Origin: Entamoeba invadens IP1
Lineage: Eukaryota > Evosea > Mastigamoebida > Endamoebidae
Length of the DNA: 64,000 nt
Reading direction: 5' to 3'
NCBI RefSeq assembly: GCF_000330505.1
Contig: NW_004443630.1
Location: 27,445 to 91,444, forward strand
Part shown: positions 11,582 through 21,990 of the stretch, piece after piece
Layout: every line of letters starts with the position of its first letter
Position numbering within the stretch: the stretch's first letter is position 1
Notes under the pieces: generated by a model
Told to the model about the DNA's origin: nothing
The model's database searches: none
Seen by the model: only the letters and a program-made list of their open reading frames with translations
Position numbers and translations under genes: made by a program

Positions 11582-12913
11582 TTAATTCAACTGCGGCACC
11601 AATTCGTCCCTCATTGCTTTCAACTCCCCACACTTCACCAAGTCATTCACCTTGTCGAAAAACGAGAGACAAATGTCGTCATAATATCCCTTCTTTCCTT
11701 CTTCAAATGTCCACGAGAGATGACCACCTGTCTTCGTTTTGAGTGGGATATAAAATGGGGAGACCGATGCGATGTTCTTCATTCGTTCAAAGAGTTGATC
11801 TGTCATGATCGCAACTGGGTCGTCCTCTGCGTTGAGTGTTAAACATGGTATTCGTGTGTTTCGCATGAAGTGGTGGATTTGCTCGACGTTGTAGTAATAA
11901 TTGCTTGGTTGCCCCAGTGCAAATGCCTTCGACGTAAACCCGTCGTCAAACTGTTTCATTGTTTTCGATACCATGATTTTCTCAACATCCGCAAAAATCT
12001 TTTCCTTCTTGATTGCGTCCAACCAGACTTCAACGTTCTTTTGTACCAACTTCAGTTCAAAACTCGAGAAGACTTGGTCCAATGCTGGTGTTATGGACAA
12101 CATGATACTGATCAAAAACAGTGACGAAGAAATCCCAACAGCACTCGACACATTCAGTGCCTCCATCGTATTACTATATCGCGATGCCAAGCCAAGTGCG
12201 GTGTTTGCACCAAGTGAGAAACCTAACAGATGAATTGGAGCATTTGGGTATTTGTTGTGGACCATTTCCAGCGATTGAAGAGCATCATCAAAGAAAATAG
12301 AGCAGTACGCTTGTGGCGTTTTCATTACCGTTCCCGCACATCCCCTGTTCGTCAACACAAAAATTCTGTACTTCCTCTCCATTGCAAAGTACACAAAGCG
12401 TTGGATGTATGGTTCACGACACCCACCAGCCAGTCCGTGGAGAATGTAAATGATAGGCGCGTCCACACTTAAATCTTCTTGATGTGCAGCAGAGTCAAGT
12501 GCAAATTCTCCACCATCTGGTGCAGCAATCATTTCACGGTTGAAAGGGATATAATCCTTTTTGAATTTCGACGCACCAGAAACGATGGTCTGTGTTATCC
12601 CATTTGCGTATTTTATTGGCATGCTGAATGGTTTCATAGAGGGAGTTATTGCTGCCATAATTTCGTTTCTGAATTTGTTCGGGAACTTCTCTGACAAATT
12701 TGTTGGGACTTCAGTGAGTGTTAAAGGGAAGGCGATGAACAGTACCAAAAACAACAGAAATAGGGACAAGTTAAAAGAGATCAATGAGAGAAATGTGAGT
12801 GTCAGTAGTATAACTCTGATGAACTCAATTGGGTTGTTCATGATCATCCTTATATACTTCTGCATCAGAACAAACAATGAGCCAAGTAAACATAAAGTCA
12901 TTGACATTGCCAT
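11582..12913 (-). CDS. Alpha/beta hydrolase, ABHD1/3 (YheT/EEB1) family
   Basis: Membrane-associated serine hydrolase, 443 residues from the ATG at 12913. The frame stays open to a TTG at 12937, which I reject. Residues about 10-70 hold two hydrophobic segments. The hydrolase fold follows: oxyanion-loop HGLAGG near residue 160, nucleophile elbow G-F-S-L-G-A with Ser233, acidic residue in N-A-E-D-D-P (about 364) and catalytic His in T-G-G-H-L-S-W (His398). The family includes phospholipases (ABHD3), acyl-ethanol transferases (yeast Eeb1/Eht1) and bacterial YheT. The substrate here is probably a lipid ester. The gene ends 140 bases before the membrane-protein gene start. Confidence 0.88.
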   Translation of the reverse strand: MAMSMTLCLLGSLFVLMQKYIRMIMNNPIEFIRVILLTLTFLSLISFNLSLFLLFLVLFIAFPLTLTEVPTNLSEKFPNKFRNEIMAAITPSMKPFSMPIKYANGITQTIVSGASKFKKDYIPFNREMIAAPDGGEFALDSAAHQEDLSVDAPIIYILHGLAGGCREPYIQRFVYFAMERKYRIFVLTNRGCAGTVMKTPQAYCSIFFDDALQSLEMVHNKYPNAPIHLLGFSLGANTALGLASRYSNTMEALNVSSAVGISSSLFLISIMLSITPALDQVFSSFELKLVQKNVEVWLDAIKKEKIFADVEKIMVSKTMKQFDDGFTSKAFALGQPSNYYYNVEQIHHFMRNTRIPCLTLNAEDDPVAIMTDQLFERMKNIASVSPFYIPLKTKTGGHLSWTFEEGKKGYYDDICLSFFDKVNDLVKCGELKAMRDELVPQLN

Positions 12914-13078
12914 CCCTTTTACTTTTACAAGTTCCAAGTTTCTTTTTTTCCATACAATTATTTATTCAAAACAATGAATTGTTATGGTGGGTATTATTCT
13001 ATCAAAGAAAAAGAGTACTACTTGTGGCATACAAATAAATTCATGAGATGTAATTCAAAGATTTAAAATACAAAACAG

Positions 13079-13525
13079 TCACTTCTCCCCAAGGAAAGCA
13101 AGTGTCTCACTGACACCCTTTTCCTCTTCCCACACATTTTCGATATCTTCAACTTTTCTCTCAATTGTGGCATCACCACCAGTAAGGTCTTTCAAATATG
13201 GGGCAACATCGTCAAGTTCTCTCAGATTTTTGACTGCCATCCTTTTTTTATTGACGATGTCATTAATTCCTTTGATCTCATCACTCGACACTAAAAAGTC
13301 TTCGACATTTTTTTCATTCAGAACTTTTTGAATATTCTCATCAAGGGCATCTTTCTCCTTCTCCAATTGTTGCACATCCAAAGTCTCTTTCATTGCTTGT
13401 TGGGTATATGACTTTCCTTTCGCGCCATACTTCCTCGGGCGTTCTAAACAATCTCGTGTGTTGTGACTCATCGATCCACAATTTTGGCACTTCGTTTTTT
13501 TCAAGACACTCAAAACGCGAGGCAT
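13079..13525 (-). CDS. Slu7-like zinc-knuckle splicing protein, very short
   Basis: Only 148 residues from the ATG at 13525; the open frame continues to a GTG at 13600, but the ATG sits just behind a GAAC box and T-A-T-T-C-A initiator-like bases. A CCHC knuckle C-x2-C-x4-H-x4-C lies at about residues 13-26, followed by E-R-P-R-K-Y-G-A-K, closely like the ENCGAMTHKKKDC...ERPRKVGAK block of Slu7/hSLU7. A second match, M-A-V-K-N-L-R-E-L-D-D-V-A-P-Y-L-K-D-L, resembles the conserved R-N-L-R-I-R-E-D-I-A-K-Y-L-R-N-L region. Slu7 acts in 3' splice-site choice at step two of splicing. The human protein is several times longer. Assignment rests on two motifs. Confidence 0.65.
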   Translation of the reverse strand: MPRVLSVLKKTKCQNCGSMSHNTRDCLERPRKYGAKGKSYTQQAMKETLDVQQLEKEKDALDENIQKVLNEKNVEDFLVSSDEIKGINDIVNKKRMAVKNLRELDDVAPYLKDLTGGDATIERKVEDIENVWEEEKGVSETLAFLGEK

Positions 13526-13627
13526 TGGATGAATAAAAAAGTTCACCAGAGTTTTTATTGTTTTAGTTTTATTTATTTCATAATAAAAATTGTAAAACAC
13601 GAGAAAAATTAAAAAGGCTTAACACAA

Positions 13628-15153
13628 TTAGAAAAAGCTTTGAGTCTTTCCTTCAAGGAGCATGTGATTCTCAGCGGGAAGGCCGAGGAGAGCTCTGAAG
13701 AGGTTATCCAAGCACTCTCTCTGTTTGAACAAAGCGTTGACTACTGGGGTTCCTTTTGGTACGACTGGGGCCTTAAGGAGATAAGACAAGAATGACATAA
13801 CTGCATTGAAATGGCTGAATTCCTTTCCTTCGACTGAGTAAGTGATTCTCGTCATGAACTCCATCAAGACAGCCAAGTCGATCATCAATGGTGCAGCCAA
13901 TAATGAGTCTTCGCATGTGTTGTGTAAGGCGATGGTGTTATGTCCACCAAGGAAGATTTCACTGGTGTACTCATCCATAGCTCTCTTAGAGTCTCCGACG
14001 TATGGGACATACTTAATGACAATGACGTGGTCGGGATGTTCACCCTTCTTATACATAATCGTGTTCGACTTGACAACATCAGAGACGACATTTGATTTCG
14101 AGATTTCCTTTGATCTGAATTGGTTTGGTGAGCTCAAGTTCTTTCCGTCGTTATTTCCAAGGTGGTTGTATGAGACAATTGATTGCAACTTGAGTCCAGA
14201 AGAGACCAAGAAGTCAGCAAGAACTGACTTGATTTTAGTCTGTCCAGTCTTGAAATCGTCACCCATCACGGCGCCGTTGTGCTTCTCAGCAAGTTCGATG
14301 ACACCTGGAACCAAAGTGTTTTGTGGGGAGCCGTTGACGAACGGGCATCCTTCCAAGATAGCAGCGGTCGCAAAGATAGTTGATGGGAGACTTCCTCTTC
14401 GTCGTTAGCAATAGCCTTCAACAAGTTATCAGCAGTGTCATTCAAGCCAGCCTTCAACTCGACGTATCTTTCAGTGGTGGCAGTCCACAAGATAACAACT
14501 CTGTCAAGACCATGGGCCGCTTTGAAGTCTCTAATGTTCTTTCTGACGGTGTCCAAGTGATTTTGTTTATTGCCTGGGATGACGTTGTCGGCTCTGTCGT
14601 CTTGGTTAGCGGCGATATAGGACTTGTAGTAGATAGATGGTAATGGGACCCAATCTTTAATGTATGGGTACAATTGCTTCTGCAAGTCATAGTCGACGAC
14701 TTGAGCTCTCTTAAGAGCATCAGCCATATTAGTCTTAGAGATATCCCATCCACCAAGGACAATATCGTCTGGGCAGACCATTGGGAGGATCTCTTTGTAT
14801 GGGGCATAGATTTCTTCACCTTCAGTTGTGATACCAAGTCTCATAGTAGCGCTCTGGGTGTATGAGCCATAATAGTTTGGTTCATGGACACCTCTCTTGT
14901 CGGTCCAGCAAAGGTGATGCTTGTTGGCCAAAATACCAGCAGTGACAGTGGTACCATTGTTTCCACCCCATCCAATCATCATAAGGCCCATCTTGGGAAC
15001 CTTCTTGTTAACCTTGAACTTGTAGTCCTGTGATTTTGGAGTGCAGACTACACCTTCTGGTTTGACTTCGACTTGGGTGGTTTCGTATTTGAAATCCGCC
15101 TCGATGAAGTCAGCAGTTGAGTGACTCTTGGTGGTGTTGAATGTGTAGGCCAT
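13628..15153 (-). CDS. INO1: myo-Inositol-3-phosphate synthase, with frameshift
   Basis: NAD-dependent synthase converting glucose 6-phosphate to inositol 3-phosphate, the first step of inositol lipid and GPI-anchor synthesis. The whole family is visible: [38 protein letters not shown] and [10 protein letters not shown]. The frame breaks at 14385-14387, where three G's on the plus strand stand where four are needed for the conserved V-S-P-S-T. Upstream and downstream halves otherwise join perfectly to about 508 residues, the normal length. This is most likely a sequencing or assembly error rather than a dead gene. The start at 15153 is preferred over upstream in-frame codons because of the promoter just behind it. 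Confidence 0.93.
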
Positions 15154-15159
15154 GTGATG

Positions 15160-15193
15160 TGAATTTTCAGATGCAAGACACGACTTATATACC
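15160..15193 (-). promoter_or_regulatory. Core promoter of INO1: TATA-like box and initiator
   Basis: On the minus strand GGTATATAAG (15184-15193) is followed by GAAAATTCA (ending about 15160), only 7 bases before the ATG at 15153. This is very close to the Entamoeba arrangement of a TATA-like box, an AAAAATTCA initiator and a leader of about ten bases. It decides the INO1 start. Confidence 0.65.
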
Positions 15194-15324
15194 TCTTCGA
15201 ATGAAAGAAGGGTGTTCTCAAGCTTCGAATGTTGTGTGAAAAGTGAAAATAACACAGTGTTAAAGGCAAAGATGATTGAAAAAAAGCAACGAAGTAGGAC
15301 CAAGTATAAAATTATGTTAGACAA

Positions 15325-17115
15325 TTCACATCTGTTTGACAGAGAAAAAGTGATTTTTACTATTAAGATTTGTTAAATAAATCTTGACCGAATAAAGTTG
15401 TAATGCTGGATTTTGGTTTGGCTGTAAAGTGCGAAATAATTTGAAAAAACACCAAAAAGCTTAAAATATGTTTATTTTTCTTTTCTTTAAAAATCGAGGA
15501 CGTTTGAAAAACGAATATCAATAATGGAACATTCGTTTTAATTAGTTTAAAACAGATAAATTTATGACTATAAAACGGGATTATAAGCATATTAATTATT
15601 TTTATGGCAAAATGACTTATGGCTTATCCATTGTTTTTTTTACCATTTGTTTACTATTTAGTTTTGAATAAAAACCGAAAAAAGAAGATGGCTAAAAAAA
15701 TAAAAAAATGGCGATTGGTTAATAGGAAATAAAGATATAATGAAACAGTATAAGAATACGGGCATATTAAGCAAAAAAATATTTATTGGTAATAGCTTCA
15801 AAATAATGACTTGGTTTTCAAACAAAAACTGGTTATGTTTTTCACAATAACTAATAATGGGTTTGTTATAATGACGTGGTGCCACATCCCCAAATTTGAA
15901 AGCAATTCATCAACAACAAAACCAGAAATAAAAATTAATATTATGAAGCTCTGGAATTTATACAAAAAATGGGAATTCTACACAAATAAAGATTAATAAT
16001 AAAAACTTAAAAAGATATAAATTTGGATTTTTAACAACGAAAAAAAATTATTATAATTATATTATTATTATTGATTTGTTATTTCTTGTACGGAAATAAA
16101 TAAAATTTTTTTAAATCAAAATTTAAAATGTTAATAAAATTTATAATGATTACAATAATCATTATAGATTCATATTAGTAATAAACTTAAATAATATTAT
16201 AATTGTTTTAAATAATTATTTTATTTTTTTTATGACTGACATAATAGACATTTTAATGAAAAAAATTTAGTTTGGTAATAGTTTTAGAATTTTAATAAGT
16301 TTGTTACAACAAAATAACTGTATTTAACCAATTTTATATGATTATAGTTACATATAATAATAGTATTCATAAAGATTTGGTTCAATTATGTTTAGATTTG
16401 TTTTAGAAGCATAGAGACTTGTTAGTTTCCAGTGAATAACTTTTCTCCACTGTTTTTAAAAGTTAAATAATTATATTTTTATTATTTTTTTAATTTATAG
16501 TACCTACAAATGATTGGTCAAAAAACTGAAAGCATCAAACTCCATTTCTTCAGGTAATTAGAAATGAAGACAGGTAAAATCTTGTGGACGCATTAATTCT
16601 TATAATGTAATCAAGACCAACTCAAAAAACTATATAGATCCCAAACCTCAAATTATTTTGTTTATTTTTCAAAAAAAATATTTTAATAAAAACAGTTTAT
16701 AAACATTGAATAATTATTTTATTAACATTTTTAAACACAATGAAACAACATCTGAGAATAAAACCATCTGGTTACTATTGTGTTGAGTATTATACTTTTA
16801 TAGTGTAATGGCACATAGAATTCATGTATTTCAATATATTCAGCAATTTAAAAAAATCCTTAATTAACCTTTCTTATATCAAATCACTTTTTAATCGTTT
16901 TTGGGTGAGAATCTCTTTTTTGTCTTTTAAACTATATAATTATTATACATCAATTATAATTAAACTAATAATTGGAGAAATGAGTAAATCAGACCCAAAA
17001 GTAAAATTTTTTTTGAAAAACAGAAAAAATGAAGTACTTTTGAAGAATTCAGTAAATAATAAAACCTAACCCTTGAAATAAAATAGGACTAAGAAAACTT
17101 AAACACATCAACAGA
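15325..17115. other. Long AT-rich intergenic region
   Basis: About 1.8 kb with very high A+T, many ATTATT/AATAAT runs and small palindromes (for example AATGATTA-CAA-TAATCATT near 16146-16164). No open frame has a family signature. It separates the INO1 and importin-beta promoters, which point away from each other. No inverted repeats with target duplications were seen by eye. Confidence 0.6.
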
Positions 17116-19575
17116 ATGGAACAATTTGTTCAGGCAATTGTAGCAACGCAAAATCCGCAACTTCGCGCCCAAGCTGAGTTGCAATTATCACAATTTCAAC
17201 AATCGAATCCACAGCAATACATGTTGACACTTCTTCAAGTAATTTCTGACAAGGCTCAGAACGTCGGAGTTCGACAAATAGCTGGTCTTATTTTTAAGAA
17301 CTTGTTTAAAAACCGCGCGAATTCGCAAACCATGGCCGACAAATGGATTGCCATGAATGATCAAATACGACAAATGACACACACTGCATTATTGGGGCTT
17401 CTTGTTGAACCAGATATGAACATCCAGAATTTGGGTGCGAATATTATTTCAAATATCGCGGTCATCGACTTAAAAACACAAAGGTGGCCAGATTTGATCA
17501 ACTTTTTGACTGTCGATCCAACGTTGCCAAAATTAAAAGCAATTTCTAATATTATTGAAGACGCCGACTACCCAACAGCAGAACCATTGTTTAATCCTGT
17601 TGTCATGTTATGCTTCAAGATAGTGTCAGTGAGTGTTGAAACATGCGTTGCAGTGCTTGACATAATCGATCACATTTTCAATTTCAAAAAGGTGACAGAT
17701 GACCCCGCCAAAAGAAATCAATTACTTCAACTTGTGTTATCTGCAGTCAAACAAAATAACAACGATATCATCTTGAAATCATTCCAAGTGATTAACACCT
17801 TTGTCGACTTCTGCTTTGCTAACTTTTCGGAAATAGAAGGTGTGATGGTGGAGGTGTCACAGAAAATATTGGGATTGCCATGCACTCCACAAGTCTTAGA
17901 CGTTCAGAAAACAGTTTTGAATTTATGGGAGACGGTAGCAAAGAATGAGTTGGATCAAACAACCCAAACTCGCTCAGTCATCCAACCCGTCTTCCCACTT
18001 CTATCGCAACAAATTATCGCAATGATTGCGTCAGTACCATCTCCAACAGAAGATATCGATGAGAACGATGTATGCTTTGTGTCACAAGACACTCTGGCCA
18101 CAATGGTGAAATGTGTTGGACCGAGTGTGCTCACACAGATGTCTAACACTATTGGGGCCTTATACACAAACCCTAACTGGCAAATTCGTTTCCAGGCGAT
18201 GAGTGTATTTGCTTCCCTTTTAGTCGAAAGTGGGATCAAACCAGAGGTGATTTCGTCACATGTACTTGCACTTGGGCAACTTCTGAATGATCAAGTTCCA
18301 ATCAATCGAGCAACATCTGTGTATGTCATTTCAAAAGTTATTAAATTCTATCCAGACTATTTTGGCCGCTCTGAAATTATTGGAATCACAAACAAAATGT
18401 TTTCAATGTTTGGTGATGTTGAAATAGTCACTCATGCTATTGCGATCTTTTTCTCGGGCTTGGGGTCTATTGAACGGTTGTCCTCTTATGTATTTAGTCA
18501 GGACTTTGCTGGTAAAGTAATCCATGCGCTTCTCGATGCGACTTCGAAGAGCCGTAATCTCTCGATGTCAACACTCTTCTTGACATCAGTCAGCGACATA
18601 TTAAAGGGTTCGAAGAACAAAGGTCTGTGTATTGAAATGGACAAGTTCTTGTTGAGTTCGATGCAGTCGGTGTTGTTCCAAAACCCCGAGTTTCTTGGAT
18701 ACACTGTCTTGGTGCTTGAGAGTTGTTTGATGAACTTTGGAGATGACCTCATGAATAACCCACAACTTGTAAATATGCACATGGGTATTGCGATACAATC
18801 GTTTAATGTGTGCCCTGAGCCAGCACTCATATTATTGGACTTTTTAGTTGCTACGTTGAAGGAGAACATCAAGCCGATGTTTAACACCCTTATTGGAAAG
18901 GTGATTGAGTGGTCCCGTATAGAAATGCGCCCTGATGTATTTTTATCGTACATATTATTGGTTGGCGACATGGCTCTTTCAGCACAAAGCGAGTTTGAGA
19001 AGTACTGCGGTGATTTTGTTGGTCTCTTTTTGAACGCGCTTCTCAACCCCGAGTTTGAGATCACACAAAAGAACCAAATAACAGAAATTATTGGTGACTT
19101 GATAGTAGTGGGGTGCCAAAATGTGGCGAGTCAAATCAAAAACATCATTGGAGTGATGTATCAATTAATTCGTGCTGAGACCATTGAAACTAAAGAATCA
19201 CAAATGCTCTCAGCACAAAGCAAATGTGCTGCGCTTTACGTCTTAGCTGTCATTTTACAACAATTCAAAAACGCTGAACCATTGACTGAACTGATTGGTG
19301 GAATGCTCGAAGCGATATACTATATTATCAAAAACCAACACTTTGGTGAAGACTTTAGTCTTGTTTCTTCCGTGACAGGAACTCTGTATGATATCTTTGA
19401 CTTTAAGTTTGTCACAAACTCGCCGTTAATTCTGAACGAAGTCAAGTCTGGCAACATTTTCCAAGCGTTAACGAGAATCAAGTCTGTTTCTGTTTCCAAT
19501 GACCAAAAGGTCTATGAAAACAATAAGATTTTGTCTGCAATTGAGAAGAAAATCAAACATGCGTTTAATATCTAA
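17116..19575 (+). CDS. Importin beta (karyopherin beta)
   Basis: Nuclear import carrier, 819 residues in a single exon. It is an all-helical HEAT-repeat protein. The N-terminal block (Q-L-R-A-Q-A-E-L-Q-L-S-Q-F then G-V-R-Q-I-A-G-L-I-F-K-N) is the importin-beta N-terminal Ran-binding region, and the pattern of about forty-residue helical repeats continues to the end. The length is close to the usual 850-880. It should bind importin alpha through the IBB helix and release cargo on binding RanGTP. An importin-alpha gene lies 9 kb downstream in the same window. The closest family member is importin-beta 1, though transportin cannot be excluded without alignment. Confidence 0.85.
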   Translation: MEQFVQAIVATQNPQLRAQAELQLSQFQQSNPQQYMLTLLQVISDKAQNVGVRQIAGLIFKNLFKNRANSQTMADKWIAMNDQIRQMTHTALLGLLVEPDMNIQNLGANIISNIAVIDLKTQRWPDLINFLTVDPTLPKLKAISNIIEDADYPTAEPLFNPVVMLCFKIVSVSVETCVAVLDIIDHIFNFKKVTDDPAKRNQLLQLVLSAVKQNNNDIILKSFQVINTFVDFCFANFSEIEGVMVEVSQKILGLPCTPQVLDVQKTVLNLWETVAKNELDQTTQTRSVIQPVFPLLSQQIIAMIASVPSPTEDIDENDVCFVSQDTLATMVKCVGPSVLTQMSNTIGALYTNPNWQIRFQAMSVFASLLVESGIKPEVISSHVLALGQLLNDQVPINRATSVYVISKVIKFYPDYFGRSEIIGITNKMFSMFGDVEIVTHAIAIFFSGLGSIERLSSYVFSQDFAGKVIHALLDATSKSRNLSMSTLFLTSVSDILKGSKNKGLCIEMDKFLLSSMQSVLFQNPEFLGYTVLVLESCLMNFGDDLMNNPQLVNMHMGIAIQSFNVCPEPALILLDFLVATLKENIKPMFNTLIGKVIEWSRIEMRPDVFLSYILLVGDMALSAQSEFEKYCGDFVGLFLNALLNPEFEITQKNQITEIIGDLIVVGCQNVASQIKNIIGVMYQLIRAETIETKESQMLSAQSKCAALYVLAVILQQFKNAEPLTELIGGMLEAIYYIIKNQHFGEDFSLVSSVTGTLYDIFDFKFVTNSPLILNEVKSGNIFQALTRIKSVSVSNDQKVYENNKILSAIEKKIKHAFNI

Positions 19576-19662
19576 ACATGTCCTATTTTTATGGTTTTGT
19601 TTTGTATAAAAGTTTTCTTTCTTCTTTTTTTATATTTTATTCTAAAGAACAAAAAATTTTAA

Positions 19663-20241
19663 ATGAATTGCACTGATCCCCTCACCGACCCCGAAAATCC
19701 AATTGTCTTCTTCGACATCTCAGTGGGGGACAAAGTGATAGGACGTGTCAAAATGGAGCTCTTCAGGACCGTTTGTCCGAAGACCGTTGAAAATTTCAGG
19801 CAGATGTGCACTGGCGATTTTGTCACGAATGGGAAAGTAGTGGGGTATAAGGACTGTGTCTTTCATCGTGTCATAAAGAACGCAGTGATTCAAAGTGGTG
19901 ATGTTCTTGGTGTTTGTTTCTTCATTCCCTTCAAATTGAATAATCGATAGATGGGTGGAAGTGGGCAAATAAGTATTTATGGCGACAAATTTGATGATGA
20001 GAACTTTAAAATGACGCATGACGTGCCTGGGTTACTAAGTATGGTCAACTCGGGCCCAAACACAAATGGAAGTCAATTTATGATCACGTGTTCCTCGTTG
20101 CATGAGTTAGATGGAAAGAATGTCGTTTTTGGGCAAGTGACGGAGGGGATGAAAGTCGTTCGTATGATTGAAAATGTCGCAGTCGACCAGAACTTCATCC
20201 CCAAAGTGCAGTGTACAATAAGTCAATGTGGACAATACTGA
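19663..20241 (+). CDS. Cyclophilin-type peptidyl-prolyl isomerase (two exons)
   Basis: Proline cis-trans isomerase of 179 residues, exons 19663-19911 and 19951-20241 around a 39-bp GTTTGT...TAG intron. Splicing restores the exact spacing of the family between G-D-V and S-I-Y-G. Active-site residues are visible: the conserved F-H-R-V-I, the Q-S-G-D stretch, and N-G-S-Q-F-M-I-T. The catalytic Arg of F-H-R is present. The tryptophan that confers tight cyclosporin binding appears replaced by His (S-S-L-H-E-L-D). It resembles the spliceosomal PPIH/USA-CyP group in its N-terminal extension. It ends 8 bases from the stop of the next gene, which is on the opposite strand. Confidence 0.92.
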
Positions 20242-20249
20242 GATATAAA

Positions 20250-20537
20250 TTAATTTGGTTCGAGGCGTTGTTTTAGGTTTGCAATTGACTGGTTGAGTGC
20301 AACAATTCTTTGCGCGCGATTCTTTTGATTGAACATGTTTTGGTGTTGCATATTTTGGAGATTGAAGATCACCTCAGCTATTTCCTTATTCTTCTGTTTG
20401 AAGGTTTCGAGGATTTTCTCCAACCGACAAATCTCCATTTGAAACTCCTTGAACCCAACCTTTGTTGTCAATGATATCAAAATTTGGATGAACAAACTGA
20501 TGAACTCATCGACTGATGTTTTCAAGTTTAGCTTCAT
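20250..20537 (-). CDS. Small helical coiled-coil protein, unknown
   Basis: Hypothetical protein of 95 residues starting at the ATG at 20537; a TTG start at 20546 is rejected. It is wholly helical, with heptad-like Leu/Ile spacing and no cysteine cluster or signal peptide. The size and the L-x-x-x-V-D-E-F...L-x-x-L pattern faintly recall the Mediator subunit Med22/Surf5, but this is only a guess. It converges tail to tail on the cyclophilin gene with 8 bases between stop codons, so transcripts likely overlap. Confidence 0.6.
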   Translation of the reverse strand: MKLNLKTSVDEFISLFIQILISLTTKVGFKEFQMEICRLEKILETFKQKNKEIAEVIFNLQNMQHQNMFNQKNRAQRIVALNQSIANLKQRLEPN

Positions 20538-20601
20538 TTGGTCCAATTATGACGTTGCAAATTCCCAAATATTAATAAAAAAAACATAAAGGCAGAGTGA
20601 A

Positions 20602-21177
20602 TCATTTGGCGAAGTACATGAGCACGTCTGTAAGAGCGCCTTTGTACGCTTCGAGTGGGTTGAATGAAATTCCAGCCCATGGGATCTTAATGTGGATGAC
20701 GGTGTTGAAAACAGTGAGTGTCAAGAGGAGTGCCGAGAAGGTGCACATTAAAAAGATAATGTTCTTTGTACCAAGCTCGAAGAATAAAAGGAGGGAAATA
20801 GCAACAGCAGCGTCTACCCATTACTTCATTGTTCCACCTTCAGAATATTACATAACAAAAAGTGATTGTCATTCAATGGTTTTAGATTAATAGAAGTATA
20901 GTAAAAACAAACAACAAAAAGATCCCAAGTAACCCTCAAAGTAAAATTGTCCTCTTGAATCCTCACTGAAATATTGAGGTCTCCTCTCACGAGTCATTCC
21001 AAACGGTGGCGGTTGGTGCATTACATTATAAACCAACCCACCCACAGAGAATACAAAAATGACCATCGAAAAGACGTACCAAAACATCCAATGTTTGATA
21101 ACCTTTGGAAAGACAAAATAACACAACCCAACTCCACAAAACGCCAACACAAACGCCGCGCCAATGGTCACTTCCAT
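20602..21177 (-). CDS. Oligosaccharyltransferase subunit, OSTC or Ost3/6 C-domain (two exons)
   Basis: Predicted subunit of the ER oligosaccharyltransferase, which moves the lipid-linked glycan to Asn. Exons are 21177-20913 and 20813-20602 around a 99-bp GTTTGT...TAG intron, giving 158 residues. Four hydrophobic segments are visible (about 2-25, 30-52, 78-102 and 105-126). The block G-G-L-V-Y-N-V...P-P-P-F-G-M-T...G-Q-F-Y-F-E-G matches OSTC/DC2 (G-G-I-I-Y-D-V...P-P-S-V-G-S-M-T...G-Q-Y-I-M-E-G). The same fold forms the membrane half of Ost3/Ost6. No thioredoxin domain is present. The second exon was found by splicing and is not an obvious open frame alone. Confidence 0.78.
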
Positions 21178-21315
21178 TCCTTATAAAGTTCATTTCAAAG
21201 TTCTTTTTCTATCCACTAAAAATGTTATATATAACAGAGTTATTGGTACTCAACAAAAATTTGCTTTTTATTAGAAAAAACTATATTAAAACCAAAAATC
21301 TCCAAATAGATTTGC

Positions 21316-21933
21316 TCATCTGTATCTTCTGAATTGAAGCAACATTCTTCTCTTCAAATTGTGTCTTCTTCCTCCGTGAGCAACCTTGTTGTATCTTCTT
21401 CCCTTTCCAGAAAGTCCTCTTGAGACCTTTCCGGCGTGAGTCAATCCTCTTGCTTCTCTTCTCTTTTGTTTACCAGCACAGATCCAGTTAATGGTTGGGT
21501 CGTCTCTGATCTCCTTGAGCATTGGGTCGACCATGATAATTTCATAGAATCTGAAGGTCGAGTCTTGTCCAATAGAGTATGAAGTCAAAACTCTGAGGGA
21601 TGGGTACTTTCTTCCGACTCTGTTTTCAGCAATGACTTGGAGTGATTGGTGCTTTTTAATTCTGTGGATACCTTGGTTGGCTGGCTTTCTGTGGACAATA
21701 CCGGCTCTGGCCTGGATCTTTCTATTTCCTCTGTGGACTCTGATGGAGAATACAAGGAAGCCTTTTCTGTTCTTGAATCCCAAAATTCTGGCACGAGCAA
21801 CGTTGGTTGGTGCAGCAATTCTGTGGATACGTGGGAGGTGTCTCAATTCCCAGCATCTGATACGGCGCAAGTATCTAAGAGCGTCACTCTGCTTCTTGCG
21901 GTTTAAGGCGTTGATATACTTATAAGCTCCCAT
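21316..21933 (-). CDS. RPL15: Ribosomal protein L15 (eL15)
   Basis: Large-subunit ribosomal protein eL15, 205 residues, full length. The family sequence is recognisable throughout: M-G-A-Y-K-Y at the start, R-C-W-E-L-R, A-R-I-L-G-F-K, H-R-G-N-R-K, the N-R-V-G-R-K-Y-P-S-L-R-V-L block, W-I-C near the centre and a very basic tail ending F-R-R-Y-R. It binds 28S rRNA near the exit region. It is intronless and codon use is strongly biased (AGA/AGG for Arg on the coding strand), as for a highly expressed gene. Confidence 0.97.
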   Translation of the reverse strand: MGAYKYINALNRKKQSDALRYLRRIRCWELRHLPRIHRIAAPTNVARARILGFKNRKGFLVFSIRVHRGNRKIQARAGIVHRKPANQGIHRIKKHQSLQVIAENRVGRKYPSLRVLTSYSIGQDSTFRFYEIIMVDPMLKEIRDDPTINWICAGKQKRREARGLTHAGKVSRGLSGKGRRYNKVAHGGRRHNLKRRMLLQFRRYR

Positions 21934-21990
21934 CGAGTGTTTCTTTCAAGTTCCATGTGTTTTTAAAGGGTTCTTTTTTCTTTGTCTATT
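21934..21990 (-). promoter_or_regulatory. Core promoter of RPL15: GAAC boxes and TATA-like box
   Basis: On the minus strand, AAAGAACCC is followed by CTTTAAAAAC and then GGAACTTGAAAG before the ATG at 21933. A GAAC box, a TATA-like TTTAAAA about 35 bases before the ATG and a second GAAC fit the known Entamoeba core promoter layout. Confidence 0.5.

Noticed and set aside
15154..15324. In-frame N-terminal extension of INO1.
   Set aside because: A TATA-like box and initiator sit between this region and the ATG at 15153, and family members start near that Met.
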